Source of the DNA: Punica granatum
Taxonomy: Eukaryota; Streptophyta; Magnoliopsida; Myrtales; Lythraceae
NCBI RefSeq assembly: GCF_007655135.1
Contig: NW_022204063.1
Coordinates: forward strand, 1-64,000
Length of the DNA stretch: 64,000 bases
Reading direction: 5' to 3'
Shown here one piece after another: positions 22,356-34,030 of the stretch. The position numbers and the translations under genes are program-made. The notes below the pieces were generated by a model. The model was not told the origin of the DNA. It did no database searches and saw nothing but the letters and a program-made list of their open reading frames with translations. The stretch's first letter is position 1. Each line of letters starts with the position of its first letter.

Positions 22356-25284
22356 GTCTGTCCTTTTTTTACTGACCCGACTTTGTTTTTGATTTCCGGA
22401 AAATCTACGCGTGCTCTCCTCCCGAAACCACCACAGGAGCGATCCTTAGTCTCTTGGGAATCCAACGCAACAGTCCCCGCGCGAAAATTCCATCCCGATC
22501 AACCGGTACAGCCCCGACAAGCCAGACTGCCAGTCGGGTCTGCCAGTCGACCCGACTGCACCGGTTCGGGTCTGTTCGTTCCAACCGAGTCTCCCGACTC
22601 CCTTTGCCACTTCTCCGACTCTTTCCACGTGTTCCGAGGCTAGGTAATATTCCTCTACGACTTAGAGAAGCTAGGATCCTCGATGTTTGCTTGTTATGAA
22701 GTGTTAATGTGATTTATAAACCGGAGAGCATGAAAGTTGCTATTTTTCTTCTAGATCCGGACTTCCTCATGCTTTTCCATGCACGTACGTCCATCATATT
22801 CCATTTATGTGCTCATATCATATCCGTATGATGCATAAGCTCATGTGTCATGATAGGAAAAGATCCAAATCGGGGCCGAAGAGATCATCCCGACCCGTGT
22901 GAGCCACGGAAGCTCCCGGTCATTCTTGATGGAATACGGCCGAGAGGTTCCTTGGACCACACAAGTCCGGGAGGCCCTCTTTCGCCTCGAGATGGGCCGA
23001 TTCCCGTGTTTTATCCGTTTCGTTATCACTTGAGTCGATGCCGTTTTATTGATCCCGCTTAAATATTTTGTTCGTGCGTGTTTGTATGCTCTTTTGCGTG
23101 ATTATGACCATGGCGGCATCAATGTGATGAAAACGTGTGTTATTATCGTGTTTGACGTATTATGCATGTAAGATATGATCATAATCACCCCTTGGAATTG
23201 TGTGTATTGATGTTCGTGTTTTATCATTGGCCATGTGATAATCACATGATAGACGTGTAGACTTCGGACCATTGTTCGTTAAATCCATAATACCCATAAC
23301 ACAAGGTCATCGTCACCGAATAATTTCACGAATGGGAGAAACGAGACGTATCATTCGGTTAATTAAATCGCTTGGACTAAATAATTGGATGAATCGATCA
23401 CTAATTCGTAAACGCATCGATGGTTCACGGAAAGGCGGGAATGCTCTTTTCCTTAAAAGATCACAATTTCAAAATACCGAGACGTGTAACACGAATAGAA
23501 TAGACGTCTAACGAGTACTCGCGTGCTATGACTCGAGTCCGGGCCCGATTTGAGGCGGCTCGAGTCAAGACGCGCGAGTCCTTCTTAGACTTCTTCGTGT
23601 GACGCGATCTCCAATTTATACACGAACATCGCAATTTTATCATCCAAGGGCATAATCATCATTCCGTGATTCACCTATACCCTAGGTGTTAGGGAGTTGG
23701 AAACACTTCGATCTATGAACGAAAAGGGCAACCCGTTCGGGTGCGAGTTTCATTCGCACGGCCCATTCCGTTCACTTTCGGTGTTTCTATCTTCCTATCG
23801 TAGATTCGGTGGTGGACATTTTATTTCAGTTACAAAACACGAAAAATCGGATTAATCATGCATTTGGCTTAATCAAACATTAGATAATGGATAAGCGGAA
23901 TGATAGATTCCAATCTAGAGTCAAAACACGAGTTTGGCTAATTCGGTGAAACCACAGTGACACTTAACTGAATGAGAGTCATAAAACAAACACACACATG
24001 TAATTGGCTTAGAACCTTATCCTAGCCCGCCCTCTATGTTTGCCTAGGTTAGATGCATTGTTTGCCAATCAACCACGGATAATAACTGATTAAATCACGT
24101 ATATTCGGCCTAATACATAATTCGTTTGTATTCACCGACACTTATTAGTAATTGTCAGTTGCTTTCTGTATTGTGTCAGTTATATCAGTTTTCTTCTGTT
24201 TTATTCTTGCTTTTGATGATTTATTGCTGTTCGGGCCCGAACCCGTAGGTCACGTGTTACATGGGGTCCAACGCCCCAAATCACCGAACACGAGGTCCAA
24301 CACCTCTTAATTCATCGAGCGCGTGCAACTCGAGTGCGGAATGGGATCTAGCCTCGAGTCACCATCACACTCCGAATATGGCCTATGTGGAAGGCAATTT
24401 GGATTGAATGCGTGAAACGTGTTTAGATATCACCCGGGAGCTCGATCGGTCCAACGGTTACAGTGGGAACTAATCGGTTCCCCCGCAAACCGTTGGTTCG
24501 ATTGGACCCGACCCCCGGCTCTTTGAGCCCGCGTTGCCTTAATTTGTTTATCGGTTATTCAAAACACACGGTGAGCCGGAGCGGAATATTGGCCCAATGT
24601 AAACCGATCGGGATCCATTTATTTCATTTAGTTGTATTTTGCAATTATTCGAGGGAACATTGTGAGGATTTTATTTGTATATTGAATCATTCATTTGTAA
24701 GGATCCCCGATCGACGAGCGAGAGGTCCGAGTATAGAATTGGTTAAGTTGGTCTATCATCACCAAAGGATGAGTAAGCTTGAATACTCGCGGTCTCGGTT
24801 CGCGCAGGGAATCGACCATCACGGTTCGATGAACTGTAACGCTAAGATAGCGAGCCGATTCCTTGACTCACAAGCCTACTCATCCTTCGGATTCTTGGCC
24901 CAACTCAATCGATTCATCGATTTTACGGTGTCAAAACGGGCGAGTCAAGTGCGACCCTAAATCACGCGGTAAATAAACAAAATGGCAAGCCTAGCAAGCT
25001 AGAGTACCGAAAGGGCGTGCGGGATATAGGCCTGCACGTAATAGAACCCCCGAATTCGGAATTTTCGGTTCCGTATGACCATTGCCTTAGCATTTAGGTG
25101 TACCCGTACCCCTAGACCCGGGTAACTTGCCGGCCCTCGACCTTCGGGTCGTAAAATGGCAAGTGGCGACTCCTTCTCACGTGCGTCCGTCGCGCGTCCC
25201 CGGGAAGGTGGACACTCCCAAGCCGTGTTTGCTTAGGCGCGCGCATGCGTGCCCCGACGAGATTAAATTCGGGTGCGCACAGCT

Positions 25285-25302
25285 TGGCGATTCCACTGGA
25301 GA
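25285..25302 (+). other. Primer-binding site 1 (tRNA-Arg type)
   Basis: TGGCGATTCCACTGGAGA lies 3 bp after LTR1. From memory, Tat/Ogre elements use a plant tRNA-Arg whose 3' end is complementary to TGGCGACTCCACTGGGGA. This copy has two differences from that. Confidence 0.75.
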
Positions 25303-28037
25303 CACTTAGAGGGTTCGGGTTCATTCCCGCTTGTTTTGTTTGCTTGTCTATTTATCGCTTTCCGCATTTCCCGCTTTTCTACTTACGCACATTTATTTCA
25401 CGCATGCATTGCATATCATGCTAGCTTTAGGTGCCTTGTCCGAAATCCCACGGGCACCAAAATAGGAAGCTAGGTTAGTCAGAGGATCCGAGTAAGGGAA
25501 CGGATCGAGTCGGCTATGCCACCGAACCGGCCCCCAAAGATCCTCGCTCGATTTCAAGGAATTGACACCTTGAGTCGGGAGCCCCCATCCTTACATAGCA
25601 CGGTCCCTGTAGCACCAAACTATGCATCGTGTTATGCCTCCACGCAAGCCTTCAACCCGACTCCGACAAATAGTCCATCAGGTTGGCCTGCGTGCCACTT
25701 TGAGTCTCTTCTATTTCGAGAGTGATGTACATGTACCTTGTAATTTATATTAAGCCGTGGGCATTTACTCTCTTCGTACACATGCATCATGTGGTTTTCA
25801 AAAATTAGGATGTCATTCATGTTGACGAGTCCTAAACGGATTTTCCTATCGTCTTGGTAAGGGACGCCTTGCTCGGCCTCCTGCCCGCGCCTCGACAAAG
25901 TCCACCAACACACGAGGACCTCACCGACTCGCCACAGAACGCGAATGGGGTATATTCCGGGACAACATGATCGACCTCATCAACACTAGGTTCGATCACC
26001 CAGAGGTCGCTGAGAGATGAAGAACTCGCCGGCCAACCACCTTAAAGGGAGCTCCCCCAAACCCGTGCCAAGATGCAGAGATGCGGTCAGGAGCTTGCTT
26101 GAGCGAACGCCGCCCTGGAGAGATCTAGGAAAGGGCCTCATGAAGACCCACACATGCACTCTAGGATAGATATCTCCGCAAGGCCCTCGCCTAGACCCGG
26201 TACTTTCCAAGGCGACGCTCGCTCAAACCCCGAGTGTGGTGGCAAATCAGCTTAAGACTCTATTTTACAAAATTTGCATTGTACTTTGAACCTTTCGAGT
26301 CAATGTGAACGACAACATTAGCTTTTGAAAACTCACGCATTGCACGCATCCTATTTATTTACTATTTTACACGAGAATTAACACTACCACACGGTAGACA
26401 AAGTTGTGACCGCCTTCGCAGGTGGATCTCTCGTGGTCCTCACCCTTCCTCCACGGCGAGAGGATCAGTAGCTCAAGGGCCAACCATCCAAGCAACACTA
26501 ACTCCCCATTAATCCCGCGCAATCGATTACGTCATTGCATGGTTGAGCACACGTCCCTCGATGCTACAAGTGCTTCCACCAGCACAACAGTGTGCCCTTT
26601 CCGCATCGTGCGAGCACACCCCTACCTTGCCCATGCACGCATCCTCGACACACCTTGTGCATGTCTCCCAGTGTGCTTGCATGACGCCTACCAGGCTAGT
26701 TCGCTCCCCTACGCTGTTGCATTCAAATTACGAATAGTTCTTGTTCCTTCATTGCCTTTCCTCTTCCCATTGCAGAAAATAACCGACAAGAAGGCAACTT
26801 GGACCTTGAACGACCACAATTAGGACAATGAACACTTCCCGTCCAGCACCTTGGAACTTCGACACCGAATCCCAGCCCTCCCTCCGCAAAAGATCACAGG
26901 CAATAACTCCGACAAATAGAGCATGGCCCTGCCCACCCGCTACGAAAGTCACTAGCACGGTCACATCTCCGACCGGAGAATGATCCCTACCCACCCTCCG
27001 CTGTGGCCAACGACCAGCCGCCTGGGCAACACGCATTCTTCCTTAAATTCTCTTCTATATATGCATTCATAAATGGGTTCCCGACGTGAACAAACCCTTC
27101 TAGTAGCACTAGGATCTGTTCAACTCGCCAGTCCTCTTGGGACCCGGCTCCTCGAGTCTTTCTTAAGACGGCTGCGAATGCCAACCCGCAATTGGGGAAA
27201 GTACGCCTATACGGCTCACAATCACAGTCTGACCACCCCAGGGTGGTGATGATTAGACTCCCGAAATTGAGTGTCCCCCACGCGCGGCACCCACGGGTCG
27301 CACGCTGGATGAGGGAACCTCCCATGGGTCCACCTAACATTTCTTACCACACATTCCACCGCATAATCGCCTAATGCATCATCCTCTTTGTCATCCTTCA
27401 CAGGGACATGCCATTCGCGGGCGAAGAGCGATGCACGGGTTCACACCTCCCCGAGAACTCCTATCGGGTCTTTCTTCCTATACTTTAGTAGGGAAGGGCC
27501 CGACAAGGAGGTACCCCTATGAAGCCGACGACGGAAGCATCCGAACGAGCTGCATGCCTTCAGCGCAACCGTCTCAATCGACAAACAAACATGCCTATCG
27601 GCTTCGAGAGCACACCTTTCCGGCGTACAACTGATGCTGGAACTACAAGCACGATCGGGGACGATGATTGTACAAGACGCCCGACACAAATCACAAAGAC
27701 CGGGGCATCCCCGTCCAACATTCATGCGAGGCAACCTTGGTCACCCACACTCCTGGGGCAATTTTGTTTTCTTTTTAGACAATAGGGGAAAGGACTTGTA
27801 AAGTTTGCAAGGACAAAAGACGCGAAGTTCGGCTTTTGAGTGCACAAGCATCAGACTTCTGAGAAAACCAGCCCTCACAAAATTGGGCTAGGACAACAAA
27901 GTACGTCAAATCTCCATGGGGCGAAGCAAACAAAAGCAGCCTCGATGATACAAAGTCGAGGAGTTTCAAACAAATACGAGAGGCACAATACAGACCCCAG
28001 CTGCAAAAAAAACAGAGCGAAAAGAAGCGGGATAAAC

Positions 28038-28085
28038 CCGCCAATGAAGAGAGAGAGAAAAGATGCGGGAAAAACCCGCCAATGA
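28038..28085 (+). repeat. Two short hairpins in a direct repeat, internal region 1
   Basis: GCGGGATAAACCCGCCAATGAA and, 34 bp later, GCGGGAAAAACCCGCCAATGAA each hold a 5 bp stem (GCGGG with CCCGC) around a 5-base loop. The same pair occurs in internal region 2 near 39748-39797. Confidence 0.7.
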
Positions 28086-29269
28086 ACAAAACAAGGCACC
28101 GCCGAGATATAAAACTCCGACACCGCCAATTCGAAGAAGAAATGAACAAATCCCAACAAAAAGGGAAGCAGCAGTCGCAACTCCTCGACGGAGACAGAGC
28201 GTAACACACTCGAACGTCGAATCATTCGAGCACTTCGCCCTTGCAAACTCGAGAGATAAAAGAATCGAGCCCGCTAGGTCGAAAACCCCTCGGGGCGACC
28301 TAGGCAAAAGCTAGGGCAAAAGAGAGGCATGACCGAAAATCCCGAGGCGGGCGGTCGTGGCAAAAGGAGAGTTCATCCCCTTTAGGTTGAGAGGTGCGGC
28401 CACGAGGTGGGTGACCGTAGTAAAAGGAGAGCAAAACGAGAGATAAACAAAACAGTCACCCGAGGCTCTCGCACACTGCGTGAGCTAGGGATCCCCAAGG
28501 GAAATGGCCAGGATGTCTACTCTAACGCGATCCCCGATCGGCTCTTCAACATAACTCAACTTTCCAAAGGCGGATTCTTCCCCAGGCGTAGTGGACAACC
28601 GAGCACGCCATCCGAGGAGTTTGGCGCAGCCCACACCGCGGAAAGACAAAAAGGGGGTACATTTCGCTGCAGGCGTGAACCCGTGTATCCTTTTAGCTTG
28701 GGGCAACGTGCTCTCTAAGCTTTCTCTTTTCTCCTTGTCATTTACATAACTCCAAAATGGGTCACAGACACCCTTCAATCGGCTACCACAAAGCCAAAAT
28801 CCCAGACATTCCTTTCCGGGAGCCTAGTCATAACACGTTGGGAAGACTAGACTGAGGCCTGGTCAAATTTGCGCAGAACTCCCCATGCGGGTCACAAACG
28901 CAACTGCCTTGCGCTACCCTGACGAGAAGGGTCCTAAGCCGACAAGTGCGTCGAACAATCGATAGAGTCGCTAGGGCATCACTGAGAACGTCTTAATATG
29001 CCCATGCATGGTCGACAAAAGTCCCTGAAGGCCTCGCATTGAGGCCTTTGAAGGCTAGATCCAGTCGTACTTGCCTAAGCAAAGTTCTTTACGGGTCACG
29101 TAGGGAACCCAAAACTGAAGCGTCGTGTGTCACAATGACGTCATCTTCATAAGCATTGGTACACCAGTACATCGTTAATGACTCACTATGACTTGCTAAT
29201 GATGTTAGGGTCACAAGTGCCAAGCAGCTAGGACCACCGCAGACGTTGACTCCCGGTCTCACGGGATAC

Positions 29270-30437
29270 GCAGGGCCGAGTCCCATCATTACTTTTCTGC
29301 AGGGCCAAGTCCCGTCTCTACTTTTCTGCAGGGCCGAGTCCCATCATCAGCATTCTGCAGGGCCGAGTCCCATCTTCACTTTCGTGCAGGGCCAAGTCCC
29401 GTCATCCACTATTCTGCAAGGCCGAGTCCAGTCTTCACTCTTCGCAGGGCCGAGTCCCGCCTTTACTTTACTGCTTTATGGACTTCACGTCCACTTTACT
29501 GCTTTCCGGACTTCGCGTCCACGGACTTCGCGTCCAACTTTACTGCTTTCCACGGGTTTCGGCCTAGTAACTTTATTGCTTTCCGGACTTCGCGTCCACG
29601 GACTTCGCGTCCACTTTATTGCTTTCCACGGGCTTCGGCCTAGTAACTTTACTGCTTTCCATGGGCTTCGGCCTAGTAACTTTATTGCTTTCCGGACTTC
29701 GCGTCCACGGACTTCGCGTCCACGGACTTCGCGTCCACTTTACTGCTTTCCACGGGTTTCAGCCTAGTAATTTTACTGCTTTCCACGGGCTTCGGCCTAG
29801 TAACTTTACTGCTTTCCACGGGCTTCGGCCTAGTAACTTTATTGCTTTCCGGACTTCGCGTCCACGGACTTCGCATCCACTTTACTGCTTTCCACGGGCT
29901 TCGGCCTAGTAACTTTATTGCTTTTCGGACTTCGCGTCCACTTTATTGCTTTCCACGGGCTTCGGCCTAGTAACTTTATTACTTTCCGGACTTTGCGTCC
30001 ACGGACTTCGCGTCCACTTTACTGCTTTCCACGGGCTTCGGCCTAGTAACTTTGCTGCTTTCCACGGGCTTCGACCTAGTAACTTTATTGCTTTCCGGAC
30101 TTTGCGTCCACGGACTTCGCGTCCACTTTATTGCTTTCCACGGGCTTCGGTCTAGTAACTTTACTGCTTTCCACGGGCTTCGGCCTAGTAACTTTATTGC
30201 TTTCCGGACTTCGCGTCCACGGACTTCGCGTCCACTTTACTACTTTCCACGGGCTTCGGCCTAGTAACTTTACTGCTTTCCACGGGTTTCGGCCTAGTAA
30301 CTTTATTGCTTTCCGGACTTCGCGTCCACGGACTTCGCGTCCACTTTACTGCTTTCCACGGGCTTCGGCCTAGTAACTTTACTACTTTCCACGGGCTTCG
30401 GCCTAGTAACTTTACTGCTTTCCACGGGCCTTGGCCC
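29270..30437 (+). repeat. Hairpin-rich minisatellite, copy 1
   Basis: The first part (29270-29465) has about seven units built on GCAGGGCCGAGTCCC, spaced about 28-30 bp apart. The second part mixes two blocks, GGACTTCGCGTCCAC (about 19 copies by hand count) and ACGGGCTTCGGCCTAGTAAC (about 16 copies), joined by TTTACTGCTTTCC with variation. Each block is an imperfect or perfect dyad able to form a short stem-loop. The open frames through it are low-complexity products of the repeat and not genes. Confidence 0.93.
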
Positions 30438-30662
30438 TGCACATGCTGTCGTGCGGGCTTAGACCCCACTCCTGCATCTCATAATGTTCGCTTCTTAATC
30501 AAGTGGTTGCCCTAGGACAGGTTCGGACACCTTCGCACATCCCCCTGAGCGTCCAGCACGAGGGAGCAAGCTGTTACAGAGGACGACAATAGAAGCGTTC
30601 GCCGGGACCAAAGGGGTGCCTCTCATGATCTTTGGCTACATCCTCTAAACGAGCATGCAACC

Positions 30663-30676
30663 AAAGAGGGACAAGC
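30663..30676 (+). other. Polypurine-like tract before LTR2
   Basis: AAAGAGGGACAAGC abuts the TG start of LTR2. The equivalent before LTR3 (42483-42496) reads AAAGAGGGGCAAGC. Confidence 0.75.
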
Positions 30677-30880
30677 TGTCAGCACCCCATTTTGGCCCAC
30701 CGGCTCCCCATGCGAGGATCCCCAACCGAGGCCCGGGGCACTATTCATCACCCGGCAATCGGAAGCCAATGGGCAGGCACGAGGTCACGGACAGTAAGAG
30801 AAGAGCACAATCCACTGAGAGAGACGGAAGAGAGCAGTCAGAAGAATAGACGAACGAGGAATCCCGAAAACAGCGGAGCC

Positions 30881-32578
30881 GGCACTGTGGCACTATTCAT
30901 CACTGAGTCACCGAAGCACCGAAAGGTGCCCAATATGGGGGTCCAAAAATCCTCCTCGGTGCCAAAACGACCAATCACGCGTCCGGACGCATTTCCGGGA
31001 CATCCTGCTTGAGCCGGGACACCCCGATCCCCCACGAACGCCTTTTCTGACATAGCTCCCGGGGTTCGCCCCACTGACTAGCAAGCGGCCCCTCAAAACG
31101 GGCCTACAGGCATCCGGGGACCACCAGGGCCGGGGAACAAGCTTCAGACAACCTTCCGGAGTCCGGCTCAGTCTCCCGAAGTACGTTTCAGTGGTCACGA
31201 ACGCCTCCCAGCGAGTCTTCGGGTATTTCCACGGAAAGCAGAGACCACGAGGATCTATGAGTACCTCACAATAATCTCCAAGCACCTCAAGGCATTCAGG
31301 GCACGCTGAGAAAATCCCGGTCAAGGTCCCTAGGTCTCCCCGGGCCAACGGTCCCCGATCGAGGATGACGAGCCAACAATCCCTTACGGGGCAAAAGGAT
31401 CGTCAAAATGAATGATAGGATGCACAAAGGTCAATCGGGGGTCGAGGGGCACAGTGGCACTATTCATCACTGAGTCACCGAAGCACCGAAAGGTACCTAA
31501 TATGGGGCTCCAAAAATCCTCCTCAGTGCCAAAACGACCAATCACGCGTCCGGACGCATTTCTGGGACATCCTGCTTGAGCCGGGACACCCCGATCCCCC
31601 ACGGACGCCTTTTCTAACATAGCTCCGGGGTTCGCCCCACTGACTAGCAAGCGGCCCCTCAAAACGGGCCTACAGGCACCCGGGGACCACCAGGGCCGGG
31701 GAACAAGCTTCAGACAACCTTCCGGAGTCCGGCTCAGTCTCCCGAAGTACGTTTCAGTGGTCACGAACGCCTCGCAGCGAGTCTTCGGGTATTTCCACGG
31801 AAAGCAGAGACCACGAGGGTCTCTGAGTACCTCACAATAATCTCCAAGCACCTCAAGGCATTCAGGGCATGCCGAGAAAATCCCGGTCAAGGTCCCTAGG
31901 TCTCCCCGGGCCAACGGTTCCCGATCGAGGATGACGAGCCAACAATCCCTTACGGGGCAAAAGGATCGTCAAAATGAATGATAGGATGCACAAAGGTCAA
32001 TCGGGGGTCGAGGGGCACTGTGGCACTATTCATCACTGAGTCACCGAAGCACCGAAAGGTACCTAATATGGGGCTCCAAAAATCCTCCTCAGTGCCAAAA
32101 CGACCAATCACGCGTCCGGACGCATTTCTGGGACATCCTGCTTGAGCCGGGACACCCCGATCCCCCACGGACGCCTTTTCTAACATAGCTCCGGGGTTCG
32201 CCCCACTGACTAGCAAGCGGCCCCTCAAAACGGGCCTACAGGCACCCGGGGACCACCAGGGCCGGGGAACAAGCTTCAGACAACCTTCCGGAGTCCGGCT
32301 CAGTCTCCCGAAGTACGTTTCAGTGGTCACGAACGCCTCCCAGCGAGTCTTCGGGTATTTCCACGGAAAGCAGAGACCACGAGGGTCTCTGAGTACCTCA
32401 CAATAATCTCCAAGCACCTCAAGGCATTCAGGGCATGCCGAGAAAATCCCGGTCAAGGTCCCTAGGTCTCCCCGGGCCAACGGTTCCCGATCGAGGATGA
32501 CGAGCCAACAATCCCTCACGGGGCAAAAGGATCGTCAAAATGAATGATAGGATGCACAAAGGTCAATCGGGGTCGAGG
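30881..32578 (+). repeat. Three 566 bp tandem sub-repeats in LTR2
   Basis: The units start at 30881, 31448 and 32014 and the array ends at 32578. The first is the GGTGCCCAATATGG type, the other two the GGTACCTAATATGG type, so the extra unit is a duplication of the second type. Confidence 0.92.
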
Positions 32579-34002
32579 GGCACTAAACTCCACTCCGAAT
32601 GTCCAAACGAGGCAAAAACCGACTCTCGAGGCGTCGAGTCGCCCGAACGTTCGTCCACACGACGCATGGCGATATTAAGCTCATTCGAATCCTCGTCATT
32701 CAAGCATTCCAAATCCATAAATTAATTGGACATCGGAGATCGGACGCGCGCTCAATTAAGTTTCAAGCATTTCCCGGCTTTTCTCTCAACCGAATGGGAC
32801 CCACAGCCTAGCCAAGCCAAGCCATCAAGTCGCGGCTCGATCCCAAGCCACGGCTCAACCCTCGGCTCGAATGGACAGCCCCAAGCCGTCGGCTCCTCCC
32901 CTTCCACCGTCGGCTCCAAAGCCCCCCTCCACACAATTTGAATTTTGGCTCTTACACCCATCACTTCCTCTTACACACTCACATCCATCACCTCCCATCA
33001 TCCATCCATTACACCCATCACTCCTCTTGCTTCCCCTACACTCAACATGACATTTTCCCCTCATCAATGCCCCTCTAATTTCGGCAGCCCATGTTTAAGC
33101 CCTTTAACCACACTTAACTTCACTTAATCACACCGTTAGAGCTCCCTATAAGTTCCCTTTCATCATTAGACTTAATCACTTCTTCATTCTCCTTCTCTCT
33201 CAAGCCAATCCCCCTCTAAAATTCTCTCAACTTTCAGCCCACTCCCACAGCTCGTACCACTCCTTGCCAAGGCCGAAACCGGCCAAAACCGTCGGAAAAC
33301 CACCCGGTATTCCGGTAACCACCCGACCCGACTTAAACCAAAAATCACCAAACTCCCTAGCCTACATATTTTCCACCCCCTAAGTTCATTTCCGGGCTTA
33401 GATTCTCCATTTGAGGCCTCCATCATCGTGTTCCAGCCGTGAAGAGAGTCGGGTCCCGAAAACGTCACCCGCGTGATACCGAGCTTCCCGATGTGCCATT
33501 TCTTCCCACGACTTCGCCGAGTCGTGCCATCACGTTCAAAGGGTTCCTCACAACCCTCACTCTCCCCCGTGAAGAGGTGGTCACGGTCTGAGGGTCGATC
33601 AACCGTGCACAAGCGCCATTCACCCGTTTCTCTCTAACCGGGTTTTCCTCATTTTTACCGAGTTTTCTCTCACATTTTCGGGTTTGTTCAGGCCTTGGCA
33701 CGCTCAGGTCTGCCCATGGTCGTGTAGATCCGCCTCTTAGGAGTCCAATGCCACCGAACTTGCACCAAAAGACCACCGGGAGCCTCCCGTAGAGTCGTTT
33801 CTTCATCGGGTGCCAATCGGGTCTGTTCCTCTGGTTTTCTTTTCTAACCCGAACTTCGCAGGAAAGTACAGGTCATCTCGGGTTGAATCTCGCTACGAGC
33901 CACCTATCACCGTGATCCTCAGTCAGTTAGGAATCCAACGCCACCAACCTTGCATCAAAAGACCACCGGGACCCTCCTGTGGAGCAGTTTCTTCATCGGG
34001 TG

Positions 34003-34030
34003 CCAGTCGGGTCTGTTTTGACCCGACTGG
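34003..34030. repeat. 11 bp perfect inverted repeat in LTR2
   Basis: Same arms and TGTTTT spacer as in LTR1 at 22328-22355. Confidence 0.85.

Larger units (their letters stand above)
20449..25281 (+). repeat. LTR1 of the tandem element (4,833 bp)
   Basis: It starts TGTCAGCACCCC and ends GTGCGCACA. It contains two 566 bp sub-repeats (20653-21783). It lacks about 0.88 kb present in LTR2 (about 32908-33820): around 22115-22152 that segment is replaced by a short direct repeat of the preceding GGCTCGAATGGAC block. From 22171 to the end it is nearly identical to LTR2 and LTR3. Confidence 0.93.
25282..30676 (+). mobile_element. Internal region 1 of the tandem element (5.4 kb, no gag or pol)
   Basis: It begins GCT and then a primer site, TGGCGATTCCACTGGAGA (25285-25302), one base different from the site in internal region 2. 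It ends with the tract AAAGAGGGACAAGC (30663-30676) directly before LTR2. The longest open frames are about 100-175 codons, occur on both strands, and show none of the motifs of Gag, protease, reverse transcriptase, RNase H or integrase. The middle (27780-28450) is purine-rich with short hairpins. The last 1.2 kb is a minisatellite. I see no gene in the remainder. Confidence 0.8.

Noticed and set aside
27775..28307. Minus-strand frames of 113-144 codons rich in Phe, Leu and Ser in the internal region
   Set aside because: They are the complement of a purine-rich tract. The membrane-like composition is a by-product, and no start context or domain supports them.
29246..29767. 173-codon frame through the minisatellite
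   Set aside because: It is a low-complexity translation of short repeats with no conserved start, and the frame changes as block order changes.
29270..30437. CRISPR-like look of the array (short repeats with stem-loops)
   Set aside because: There are no unique spacers, units are variable and contiguous, and the setting is a plant retroelement without cas genes.
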